From positions 1 to 64,000 of the forward strand of contig MGUI01000027.1 of NCBI GenBank assembly GCA_001799895.1: DNA of 64,000 nucleotides. Reading direction: 5' to 3'. The DNA comes from Elusimicrobia bacterium GWD2_63_28. GTDB taxonomy: Bacteria; Elusimicrobiota; Elusimicrobia; Elusimicrobiales; UBA9959. Position 1 is the first letter of the stretch. Each line of letters starts with the position of its first letter. Below, in pieces: positions 36,700-44,135 of this stretch. Both the position numbers and the translations under genes were made by a program. Below the pieces are notes generated by a model. The model was given only the letters and a program-made list of their open reading frames with translations. It was not told the DNA's origin and searched no databases.

Positions 36700-38121
36700 T
36701 TACAAAGGACCGTCCGAAGCGTATTCTCCGTCGTTGGTGAGGTACAGGACCGAGTCGGGCAGATCGCGCACGGCGGCGTTCTTGACGCTGTGGAATTTTT
36801 TACCTTGCTTGGTAAGGCTATCCCGGAAAAGTTTGAGAACGCACCCCTTGGGGAAGTAATAAGCGTAAGGGCCTTCGCTGTCCTTGGTTATTCTCCCGGT
36901 GTAAACCTTCCTATCGCAGCCGACCTGTAAGAACGTCATGAAGAGATTTTCAACTTCATCCTGGGCCCCAAAATTGAGAAGGGCGGGAGAGACCCGCAGC
37001 TCTTTAAAATAAGGGCCCGGCACCGACACCGGCGCGCCCCCGTCAAAGAGGGGCGTCTCGGCCTCGGCTTTTGCCGTGACTCCGGCCAGCGGCTGCAGTT
37101 CCACCGTGGCGCGGAACTTGTAGTCCTGTATATTTTTACCGCCGGCCTTTGCCGTTTCCAGCAGGGCCTTAACCGGGAAGAGGGCAAAATTGACCTGGTT
37201 GCCCTTGGCGTCGCGCCAGCCCGTATCGCCGGCGGCCCGGCGCTCTCGGTCCGCGGGAGGCTGCCACTGAAAAGTCAAAACAGTCATGCCACTGACCGGC
37301 TTATTTCCGGGATCCGTTATATATGCAGAAAAATTAACTTTCTTGACCTCCAGGTCCCTGCCAACGGCGGGCAGGGCCAGCATGGCCATTTCATAGCCCT
37401 GCGCGGGCACGATCATGACGGCCTGATCGCGGATCTTGTCGGCGTAGGCGCCCAGGCCCAGGCTGCCCTCCGCCCTGCCGGCTACCGGGGCGGGGAGCCA
37501 CTTGCCGTCTTTCTGCCCGACCGCCACGTATTTGTAGTCGACCGCTATCTTTAGACCTCCGGCCCGTTTTACCAGCAATTCATAAGCATCCTGGCTAAAG
37601 TTTCGCAGCGGCACGGCGAATTGCGCCTGCTCTGCGGAAGGAATGGCCCCTATGCCCTCCCTGGAGGGAGCCTCAGCCAACGGCGAGCCGTCCGGACCGA
37701 ACAGGCTGAGCCTGGCCTCGCTCAGCGGCAGGGCCGAAATCCTGAGAAACTTCAGGTCGCTTCCCGCCATGCCCGGCAGGGCCATCACACCTCTTGTCAG
37801 TTCCCCCAGCGTGCCGGTGTCCGCCAGCGCCAGCGTCACGAAGAGCTGACCGTTCTCTTCCAGCATCTCTTTATTAGAAGGGCTGGGGGCCTGGTACTTG
37901 ACCAAAGCCAGCGCGGGCAGTTGCTTGCCGTACTCGGCCAGGCGGGCTACGGCGGGCGCGTAGTACCACTTCATCGAGTACATGTGATCCTGCAGCACGG
38001 TATAGGGAACGCCGTTCACTTCGACAACGTGCCGCTCGGCGGAATTGGGGAAAGCGGGCGCCGCGGACGGGGCCAGCAGCGCCGCCAGGCAGAGGGCTGA
38101 AAGGGACAGTGTTCTTTTCAT
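36700..38121 (-). CDS. Secreted protein of unknown function, paralogue A
   Basis: A 473-residue protein with a signal peptide (MKRTLSLSALCLAALLAPSA...). It is a close paralogue of the product of 38597-40021: the first 28 residues are identical and long blocks such as LPLSEARL.LFGPDGSPL and AVPLRNF.QDAYELLV.RAGG are shared. Two C-terminal cysteines (GCDRK and PKGC) are conserved in both and may form a disulfide. No known domain is recognised; it looks beta-rich. AAGGAT precedes the ATG at 38121; the frame is open further upstream, but the signal peptide and the paralogue fix this start. Confidence 0.85.
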   Translation of the reverse strand: MKRTLSLSALCLAALLAPSAAPAFPNSAERHVVEVNGVPYTVLQDHMYSMKWYYAPAVARLAEYGKQLPALALVKYQAPSPSNKEMLEENGQLFVTLALADTGTLGELTRGVMALPGMAGSDLKFLRISALPLSEARLSLFGPDGSPLAEAPSREGIGAIPSAEQAQFAVPLRNFSQDAYELLVKRAGGLKIAVDYKYVAVGQKDGKWLPAPVAGRAEGSLGLGAYADKIRDQAVMIVPAQGYEMAMLALPAVGRDLEVKKVNFSAYITDPGNKPVSGMTVLTFQWQPPADRERRAAGDTGWRDAKGNQVNFALFPVKALLETAKAGGKNIQDYKFRATVELQPLAGVTAKAEAETPLFDGGAPVSVPGPYFKELRVSPALLNFGAQDEVENLFMTFLQVGCDRKVYTGRITKDSEGPYAYYFPKGCVLKLFRDSLTKQGKKFHSVKNAAVRDLPDSVLYLTNDGEYASDGPL

Positions 38122-38164
38122 GGTTGATCCTTTGGCAGGCCCGCCCGCCTCTATCTTTATTTGA

Positions 38165-38509
38165 CCACTTAAACGGCGGGCCAGTCCAGCATATTCACTG
38201 GCCGGCGCCACCAAGGGCGTGTTCGCCGGCCTGGCGCCCTACATAGACAACCTCAACCTGCCGGTCTTCCTCTTCATCAACCCCATGTTCCTGTTCAGCG
38301 GCACCTTCTTCCCGCTCGACGGTATGCCGGGCTGGGTGCAGTTCCTCGTTAACCTCCTGCCGCTTACACACCTGGTGAACCTCACCCGGGCCGCCACTTT
38401 CAACACCCTGTCTCCGGCTGCGCTGTGGGACCTGCTCTACCTCCTCGTCCTCACCGCAGTAGTTGCCTGCGTCTCCATACGCAGGATGAAAGCCCGCCTG
38501 ATCAAGTAA
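38165..38509 (+). pseudogene. 3' remnant of an ABC-2 transporter permease gene
   Basis: About 95 codons resemble only the C-terminal end of an ABC-2 (NodJ/drug-exporter type) permease: FLFINPMFLFSGTFFPLDGMPGW, LLPLTHLVNLTRAATFN and a last membrane helix. A complete permease has about 250 residues. The frame reaches a stop at 38162-38164, inside the duplicated leader sequence of paralogue A. Similarity to permeases fades at about 38190-38215, where the duplicated sequence ends. No partner ATPase is nearby. It is best read as a gene stump left by the duplication or rearrangement. Confidence 0.75.
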
Positions 38510-38520
38510 TGCGGCGGTAA

Positions 38521-38561
38521 AAAACAAACCCGGGGGCCTGCGCTCCCGGGTTTATTTTTTT
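38521..38561. terminator. Bidirectional terminator, copy B
   Basis: Nearly the same hairpin as at 36640 (AAACCCGGG/CCCGGGTTT core with the same loop), serving the permease stump and paralogue B from opposite sides. Confidence 0.85.
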
Positions 38562-38596
38562 GCGCCGGCGGACTGCCCGCCGGCTTGCCGCCGGGC

Positions 38597-40021
38597 TTAC
38601 AAAGGACCGTCCGCACCGTATTCCCCGTCGTTAGTAAGGTACAGGACCGAGCCGGGCAGATCGCGCACGGCGGCATTCTTTACGCTGTGGACATTTTTCC
38701 CTTTCTTGTTGATATTATCAAGGGAAAGCTTGGGAGCGCAATCCTTAGGAAAGTAAAATCCGAAGGGCGTGACGCTGTCCCGCCCAAACTTCCCGTTGTA
38801 AGATGCCTTGCCGCAGGAGGCCTGGATCCTGGTCAGGTAGATTTCTTCTTCAGCACTTTCCCCAAAAGTGAGGAAGGTGGGAGATAGTTGCAGCTCTTTA
38901 AAATAAGGGGCCGGCACCGATACCGGAGCGCCCCCTTCAAAGAGGGGCGTCTCAGCCTCGGCTTTTGGCGCAACTCCGGCCAGCGGCTGCATTTCCACCG
39001 AGGCGCTGAACTTGTAGTCCTGTATATTCTTACCGCCGGCCTTTGCCATTTCCAGCAGGGCCTTAACGGGGAAGAAGGCAAAATTGACCTGGTTGCTCTT
39101 GAGGTCGCGCCAGCCATTGTCGCCGGCGGCCCGGCTCTCTCCGGCCGCGGGAAGCTGCCACTGGAATACCGCCTGCATCCCATGGACCGGCTTACCTTGG
39201 GGATCCGTTATAAATACAGCCAAATTAACTTTCTTGACCGCCAGGTCCCGGCCTACCGCCGGGAGGGCCAGCATAGCGTATTCATAGCCCTGCGCCGGCA
39301 CGATCATGATGGACTGACTGCGGATCTTATCGGCGTAGTCGCCCAGGCCCAGGCTGCCCTCCGCCCTGCCGGAGACGGGCGCGGGAACCCACTTGCCGTC
39401 TTTCTCTCCGGCCGCCATGTATTTGTAATCGACCGCTATCTTGAGCCCGCCGGCCCGATTTACCAGCAATTCATAAGCGTCCTGGCGAAAGTTTCGCAGC
39501 GGCACGGCGAATTGCGCCTGCTCTACGGAAGGCGTGGCGCCTATGCCCTCCCTGGAGGGAGCCTCGACCAACGGCGAGCCGTCCGGGCCGAACAACTTGA
39601 GCCTGGCCTCGCTCAGCGGCAGGGCCGAGATGTTCAACAGCTTCGGGTCGCCTTTATAGTCAGCCATGACCGGCAGGGCCAGCACAGCTTTTGACAGGGC
39701 CGCCAGCGTACCGGCGTCCGCCGTCAGCGCCAGCGTCACAAAAAGCTGGGCGTTCTCTTCCAGCATCGTCTTATTGGAAGGGCTGGGAGCCTGGTACTTT
39801 ATCAGGAACAGCGAGGGCAGCTGCTTGCCGTACTCGGCCAGACGGGCGGCGGCGGGCGCGTAATACCACCGCAGCGAGACCATGTGGTCCTGCAGCACGG
39901 TATAGGGCACGCCGTTCACGTCTACAACGTGCCGCTGGGCGGAATTGGGGAAAGCGGGCGCCGCGGACGGGGCCAGCAGCGCCGCCAGGCAGAGGGCTGA
40001 AAGGGACAGTGTTCTTTTCAT
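38597..40021 (-). CDS. Secreted protein of unknown function, paralogue B
   Basis: A 474-residue protein, the tandem paralogue of the product of 36700-38121, with the same signal peptide, the same overall length and the conserved C-terminal Cys pair (ASCGK and PKDC). Differences are concentrated in the C-terminal third (about residues 395-450), while the region before the stop (HSVKNAAVRDLP.SVLYLTNDGEY) is again nearly identical. The upstream leader, including AAGGATCAACC before the ATG and about 70 further bases, is shared with copy A. Both copies are probably expressed in the same way. Function unknown. Confidence 0.85.
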   Translation of the reverse strand: MKRTLSLSALCLAALLAPSAAPAFPNSAQRHVVDVNGVPYTVLQDHMVSLRWYYAPAAARLAEYGKQLPSLFLIKYQAPSPSNKTMLEENAQLFVTLALTADAGTLAALSKAVLALPVMADYKGDPKLLNISALPLSEARLKLFGPDGSPLVEAPSREGIGATPSVEQAQFAVPLRNFRQDAYELLVNRAGGLKIAVDYKYMAAGEKDGKWVPAPVSGRAEGSLGLGDYADKIRSQSIMIVPAQGYEYAMLALPAVGRDLAVKKVNLAVFITDPQGKPVHGMQAVFQWQLPAAGESRAAGDNGWRDLKSNQVNFAFFPVKALLEMAKAGGKNIQDYKFSASVEMQPLAGVAPKAEAETPLFEGGAPVSVPAPYFKELQLSPTFLTFGESAEEEIYLTRIQASCGKASYNGKFGRDSVTPFGFYFPKDCAPKLSLDNINKKGKNVHSVKNAAVRDLPGSVLYLTNDGEYGADGPL

Positions 40022-40125
40022 GGTTGATCCTTTGGCGGGGCAGCCCGCCTCTATCTTTATTTGACCACTTAAACGGCGGGGCCGTCCAGCGCATTTACCG
40101 GCCGCGCGCCTGAGCGGGCGTTGCT

Positions 40126-41448
40126 CTAAATTTCTTTTATGTATTTTTTTGTTTCGGCCGCTATCACGGGGGCCAGCAGCAGCAGGGAGATAAGGTTGGG
40201 CACGGCCATCAGGCCGTTAAAGATGTCGGCGAAGTTCCACACCGCCGGCAGGGCCGCCACCGAACCCACCATCACGGCGGCTATCCACAGCCAGCGGTAG
40301 GGCTTCACCGCCCGCGCGCCCAGCAGGTACTCGGCGGCCTTCTCGCCGTAATACTCCCAGCCTATTATCGTCGAGAACACGAAGGTGAGCAACCCCAGGC
40401 TCAGCACCGTCGGGCCTATGTAGGGGATATGCGAGAAGGCGCTCTTGGTCAGCGCGGCGCCTTTCAGGCCGCTCTGCCAGTCGCCGGCGCTCACTATCAC
40501 CAGGCCGGTCAGCAGGCAGACCACCACCGTGTCCCAGAAAGTGCCCGTCGAGGAAACCAGCGCCTGCCGCACCGGGTTGCTGGTCTGCGCGGCCGCGGCC
40601 ACTATGGGCGCAGAGCCCAGCCCCGACTCGTTGGAGAACAGGCCGCGGGCTATGCCGTAGCGCATGGCCTCCTTGGCGCCAGCGCCCAGGAAACCGCCCA
40701 CCGCCGCCTGGCCGGAGAAGGCGGAGGAGAGGATGAGGGCTATGGTGCCCGGCAGCTTGTCGAAGTTGAGCAGCAGGATGACGGCGCAGCCCAGCACGTA
40801 GCAGACGGCCATGAGCGGCACCAGCCGCTCGCAGAACTTGGCTATGGATTTAATGCCGCCCAGTATCACGAAGGCGGTCAGCGCGGTCATGACGGCGCCG
40901 GTCCCCCATGTGGGCAGGCCGAAAGAATTATGCAGCATCTGCGAGATGGAGTTGGCCTGCACCATATTGCCTATGCCGAAGGCGGCCACGGCGGTGAAGA
41001 AGGCGAAGATCAGTCCCAGCCAGCGGGCGTTGAGGCCGCGCTCCAGCACGTACATGGGCCCGCCCGACACCTGCCCGTCGGGCGCTATCACGCGGTATTT
41101 CACCGACAGCAGGGCCTCGGCGTACTTGGTGGCTATGCCGAACACCCCGGTGAGCCACATCCACAGCACGGCGCCGGGGCCGCCCGCCGCCACGGCGGTG
41201 GCCACGCCCACTATGTTGCCGGTGCCTATGGTGGCCGCCAGCGCCGTGGTAAGAGCTCCGAAGTGGGAGATCTCGCCTTCGCCCTCGGACTTGCGGCTGA
41301 AGGAAAGCTTTATGCCTTTCAGGATGTGGCGCTGGATGAATCCCAGGCGGAAAGTCAGGAAGAGATGCGTGCCGAAGAGCAGGATGATGAGCGGCGGCCC
41401 CCACACAAAAGCGCCCGCCCGTTCCAGAAAAGCGTTGAGATTTTCCAT
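40126..41448 (-). CDS. Sodium:alanine symporter (AGCS family)
   Basis: A 440-residue inner-membrane carrier that should import alanine or glycine with sodium. The family signature is clear: ATIGTGNIVGVATAVAAGGPGAVLWMW (about 72-98), then GGPMYVLERGLN and RGLFSNESGLGSAPIVAAAA. About ten to eleven membrane helices are visible. Length is typical. The start ATG at 41448 faces the LuxR-type regulator gene across a gap with a very stable GC hairpin. No neighbouring gene reveals the physiological substrate. Confidence 0.92.
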   Translation of the reverse strand: MENLNAFLERAGAFVWGPPLIILLFGTHLFLTFRLGFIQRHILKGIKLSFSRKSEGEGEISHFGALTTALAATIGTGNIVGVATAVAAGGPGAVLWMWLTGVFGIATKYAEALLSVKYRVIAPDGQVSGGPMYVLERGLNARWLGLIFAFFTAVAAFGIGNMVQANSISQMLHNSFGLPTWGTGAVMTALTAFVILGGIKSIAKFCERLVPLMAVCYVLGCAVILLLNFDKLPGTIALILSSAFSGQAAVGGFLGAGAKEAMRYGIARGLFSNESGLGSAPIVAAAAQTSNPVRQALVSSTGTFWDTVVVCLLTGLVIVSAGDWQSGLKGAALTKSAFSHIPYIGPTVLSLGLLTFVFSTIIGWEYYGEKAAEYLLGARAVKPYRWLWIAAVMVGSVAALPAVWNFADIFNGLMAVPNLISLLLLAPVIAAETKKYIKEI

Positions 41449-41481
41449 TTGTGAATTTTAACTTATTTGCGCCCTTAGCGG

Positions 41482-41507
41482 GCCGGGCCCGGAAAACCGG
41501 GCCCGGC
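41482..41507. repeat. Perfect GC hairpin between divergent genes
   Basis: GCCGGGCCCGG and CCGGGCCCGGC pair over 11 bp around AAAA. There is no T-run, so it is not a standard terminator. It lies between the AGCS start and the regulator start. Confidence 0.75.
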
Positions 41508-41570
41508 GGGCGTATTCAGGAATTAGGTATACTTTCTCCATATCCGGGGGAAGCTGCCCCCGCCCTGACC

Positions 41571-41966
41571 ATGGACAGACCCGGGAACCTTAAGAAAACT
41601 CTCTTCGAACTTAACGCGGCCATCGAAGCTTATATGGCCGCCTTCAGGGGCGACGGCGCCGCCCTGCGCGCGCTGGACGAACTGCGCCGCCTGGCCAGGA
41701 CCGCCCTGAACGAACTTGAAGACTCCGCCGCCGGGCCTTTCCCCGATTCGAAGGGCCCGGGCCCGCTGACGCCCCGGGAACTGGAGATACTGTCGCTTAT
41801 CGTCGCCGGGCTGGGCAACAAGGAGATAGCCTACCGGCTGCAGATCTCCGACCGCACCGTGCAGTTCCATATCCGTTCCGTTTTCGAGAAGACCGGCGCC
41901 CGCTCGCGCACCGAGGCCGCCGTGCTGGCCCTTAAAAAAGGCCTGCTGGGGCGAAAAAGCCTTTAA
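41571..41966 (+). CDS. LuxR/GerE-type helix-turn-helix regulator
   Basis: A 131-residue protein whose C-terminal 65 residues are a GerE HTH: LTPRELEILSLIVAGLGNKEIAYRLQISDRTVQFHIRSVFEKTG. The N-terminal 60 residues are helical, with no receiver or ligand domain, so the input signal is not visible. The ATG at 41571 is chosen over the longer open frame because the region upstream holds a TATACT box (41528-41533) and hairpins. A CGGGGG/CCCCCG hairpin (41545-41562) ends nine bases before the ATG and could mask ribosome entry. Possible targets are the flanking transporter and the downstream envelope genes. Confidence 0.85.
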   Translation: MDRPGNLKKTLFELNAAIEAYMAAFRGDGAALRALDELRRLARTALNELEDSAAGPFPDSKGPGPLTPRELEILSLIVAGLGNKEIAYRLQISDRTVQFHIRSVFEKTGARSRTEAAVLALKKGLLGRKSL

Positions 41967-42049
41967 CCCCGTACCTGTGGTAAATGCCGATACCGCCGGA
42001 AAATATTTTCTGGTAGACTTTGACTGCAAGGTTCAGGCCGGGAGGATTT

Positions 42050-43066
42050 ATGAAAAACAAAAAATCGGTTTCAAAAAAGACCAGGGCGGCTTCGCTGGAA
42101 AGCGCGCTGGGGCCGCTCTGGAAATACTACGCCGACACGGAAGTGAGGGAAATTTTCATCAACTCTTTCGATAAGGCGTCGGCGGAGCGGAAAGGCAAAC
42201 TGGAAGCGCTTCCCCCGCTGTTCTCTTCACGGGCCGCCGTGACCGCCCTGGTAAAGAATCTGGCCGCGCTGCCCGGCAGCGTGTCGCGCCGGCCCGGCGG
42301 GGCCGCCGGCAAGGTGCTGGAGCTCAGGCTGGCCGATCTGACCAAGGTCACCTGCGCCGAGGGCGCCGCCTACCAGGCCGTAATTATCAGCAAGATGCCC
42401 GCCGGTCTGCCCGGCTGGGCGGAACTGGTGAGGCACGGCTGCCTCCCCGAAGAGGGGAAGAAACTTTTCGAAAAGATACTCGGCGAGATGAAGAGCGTCC
42501 TGGTGGCCGGCTCCAACTGCTCCGGAAAGACCACCCTGATGGATATACTCGCCAACGGCCTCCCCGCCGGCAGGCGGGTGGTGGCCATACAGGGCGATTC
42601 CGGGCTCGCGCTCAGGCACCCGGCGGCCCTCTGCCTGGACGCCTCTTCCGATGAGGAATTCGTGGAGCTGCTGCGCAGCGCCGACAAGTTCCTGCCGGAT
42701 TACCTGGTGGTGGACAGCCTCGACGGCATAGGGGCGCCGGAAGTGGTCAGGGCCATGCGCAACGGGCTGGCCGTGATAGCGTCCTGCCACGCCGAGAGCG
42801 CGCTGGACGCCCTGAAGCGGCTGGAGTACATGTACCTCTCGTCCAGGACCAGCTTCGGCCTGGACGAAATACGCTCACTGCTCGCTTCTGGCATCGGCTA
42901 TATCAGCTTCCAGGAGCGCGCCGCCGACGGCAAAAGGCGCGTAACGGAACTTTCAAGGCTGGACGGCTACGAGGACGGGCGCTATCTCCTGACGCCTCTG
43001 CTTAAGTACAATTATGAAACCGGCGCCTTCGAACTGACCCCGGCTGGCAAGGCTGCACTTGCCTGA
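42050..43066 (+). CDS. Orphan VirB11/CpaF-like secretion ATPase homologue
   Basis: A 338-residue P-loop protein of the type II/IV secretion ATPase superfamily. Walker A is GSNCSGKTT (154-162, Lys160). SCHAESALDALKRLEYM (about 245-261) matches the His-box of CpaF/VirB11. Where the family has a GEVRG-type Walker B, this protein has VVDSLDG (220-226), so the conserved Glu and Arg are missing. The N-terminal domain is shorter than in CpaF. No pilin, TadC-like or other secretion gene is adjacent. ATP binding is likely, but hydrolysis and motor function are doubtful. A strong GGAGGA precedes the ATG at 42050. Confidence 0.75.
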   Translation: MKNKKSVSKKTRAASLESALGPLWKYYADTEVREIFINSFDKASAERKGKLEALPPLFSSRAAVTALVKNLAALPGSVSRRPGGAAGKVLELRLADLTKVTCAEGAAYQAVIISKMPAGLPGWAELVRHGCLPEEGKKLFEKILGEMKSVLVAGSNCSGKTTLMDILANGLPAGRRVVAIQGDSGLALRHPAALCLDASSDEEFVELLRSADKFLPDYLVVDSLDGIGAPEVVRAMRNGLAVIASCHAESALDALKRLEYMYLSSRTSFGLDEIRSLLASGIGYISFQERAADGKRRVTELSRLDGYEDGRYLLTPLLKYNYETGAFELTPAGKAALA

Positions 43067-43104
43067 GCGGGGGCGCTGTTGCCGGTTCTTCGCAATGGTT
43101 TAAA

Positions 43105-44079
43105 ATGCGCATATTCATATCCTGGGTCCTGCTTCTCACGCTGCTGGGCGCGTCGGTCTACCAATGGTTCGCGCACGGGGCGCAGTACCGCGCCATCGGG
43201 CGCACCGTCAGGCAGAACGCCTTTCCCTGCTCTTCACCCGTCAGCTACTCCGTTGGCGCCATAGACCTGCGCTACGACCTCTCCGTCGCCGAGCTGACGG
43301 AGTACCTGAAGGAAGCCGAAGCCGTCTGGGAAAGCGCCTATAAGCGGGACTTGTTCGAATTCATTCCCAGCAGCGGCGACGTAAGCGTAAACATGCTGTA
43401 CGACAGGCGCCAGGCCGCCATAGACAAGCTCAAGGCTATCGGCCTTAAGACCGGGCAGAGCCTGGACTTCTACAAATCGCTCAAGGTCCATTACGACGAG
43501 GTTTTAGGGCGGGTAGAGCCTCGTCAGGCCGGCCTGAACGCCAGGCTGGCCGCCTATAAACGCGGCGAGGCCGTCTATAACGCCACGGTGGCCAAGTTCA
43601 ACCAGCGCGGCACGGCGTCGCCCAGGCAGATCAAGCGCCTCGACGGAGCCAAGGCGGCGCTGGAGCGGGAGTTCGCCGTTATTAAAAATATCGAGGGCGG
43701 CGTCAACGCCGACATCGACCTGCTCAATGCCCTGGCCACCACTCTGAACCAGCTGATAGTGGAACTGGACATCAACACGGCGCAGTACAACCGCGAGGGC
43801 GCCGCCCTGGGCACCTTCGAGGAGGGGACTTACAGGGTTTCCGGCGGCTTCCGCACCATAGACCTCTACAAATATTCCGACCGCCGGCAACTGGTGCGCC
43901 TGCTCACCCACGAGATGGGCCACGCCCTGGGCATGGACCACGTCCTTAACCCGGAGGCCATGATGTTCCCGGTGAACAGGGGCGACGCCCTCACCATCTT
44001 CCCCGACGACATCCACGAGCTGGACCGCGTCTGCGCCCCCTTGCTGAAGAAACTTAGGCGCCGTGCCTTCCGGGGCTGA
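43105..44079 (+). CDS. Membrane-anchored matrixin-like metalloprotease
   Basis: A 324-residue predicted zinc protease. An N-terminal membrane helix (2-20) anchors it with the rest outside the cytoplasm. A long helical, coiled-coil-like region (about 60-215) precedes the catalytic domain with LTHEMGHALGMDH (His269, Glu270, His273, His279). The Met-turn AMMFPVN follows at 285-291, the metzincin/matrixin pattern. The extended zinc motif is intact, so it is probably active. It sits between the CpaF-like gene and the WD40-caspase gene, so two predicted proteases are adjacent. Confidence 0.85.
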   Translation: MRIFISWVLLLTLLGASVYQWFAHGAQYRAIGRTVRQNAFPCSSPVSYSVGAIDLRYDLSVAELTEYLKEAEAVWESAYKRDLFEFIPSSGDVSVNMLYDRRQAAIDKLKAIGLKTGQSLDFYKSLKVHYDEVLGRVEPRQAGLNARLAAYKRGEAVYNATVAKFNQRGTASPRQIKRLDGAKAALEREFAVIKNIEGGVNADIDLLNALATTLNQLIVELDINTAQYNREGAALGTFEEGTYRVSGGFRTIDLYKYSDRRQLVRLLTHEMGHALGMDHVLNPEAMMFPVNRGDALTIFPDDIHELDRVCAPLLKKLRRRAFRG

Positions 44080-44095
44080 GCCCCCTAAAACCAGT

Positions 44096-44122
44096 CCCTA
44101 TCGAGGCTTCGCCTCGATAGGG
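44096..44122 (+). terminator. Strong hairpin without T-run after the metalloprotease gene
   Basis: CCCTATCGAGGC and GCCTCGATAGGG form a perfect 12-bp stem with the loop TTC. It is not followed by T, so it may stabilise mRNA ends or slow transcription rather than terminate it. TAGAAT at 44132 follows. Confidence 0.5.
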
Positions 44123-44135
44123 GGAAACAGGTAGA

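Larger units (their letters stand above)
36640..40105. repeat. Tandem duplication of terminator-gene-leader unit
   Basis: Copy A (about 36640-38185) and copy B (about 38521-40085) each contain the terminator hairpin, the secreted-protein gene on the minus strand, and a shared leader (with TCTATCTTTATTTGACCACT, plus-strand reading). The copies are separated by about 320 bases that include the ABC-2 permease stump. Divergence inside the genes shows that the duplication is not recent. Confidence 0.8.

Noticed and set aside
38219..38509. A functional small ABC-2 permease protein
   Set aside because: Only the last third of a permease is present, no ATPase partner exists, and the 5' end is cut at the duplication boundary, so it is listed as a remnant.
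36640..40105. Transposon or integron carrying the secreted-protein pair
   Set aside because: No transposase or integrase, no terminal inverted repeats and no target duplications; a simple tandem duplication explains the layout.
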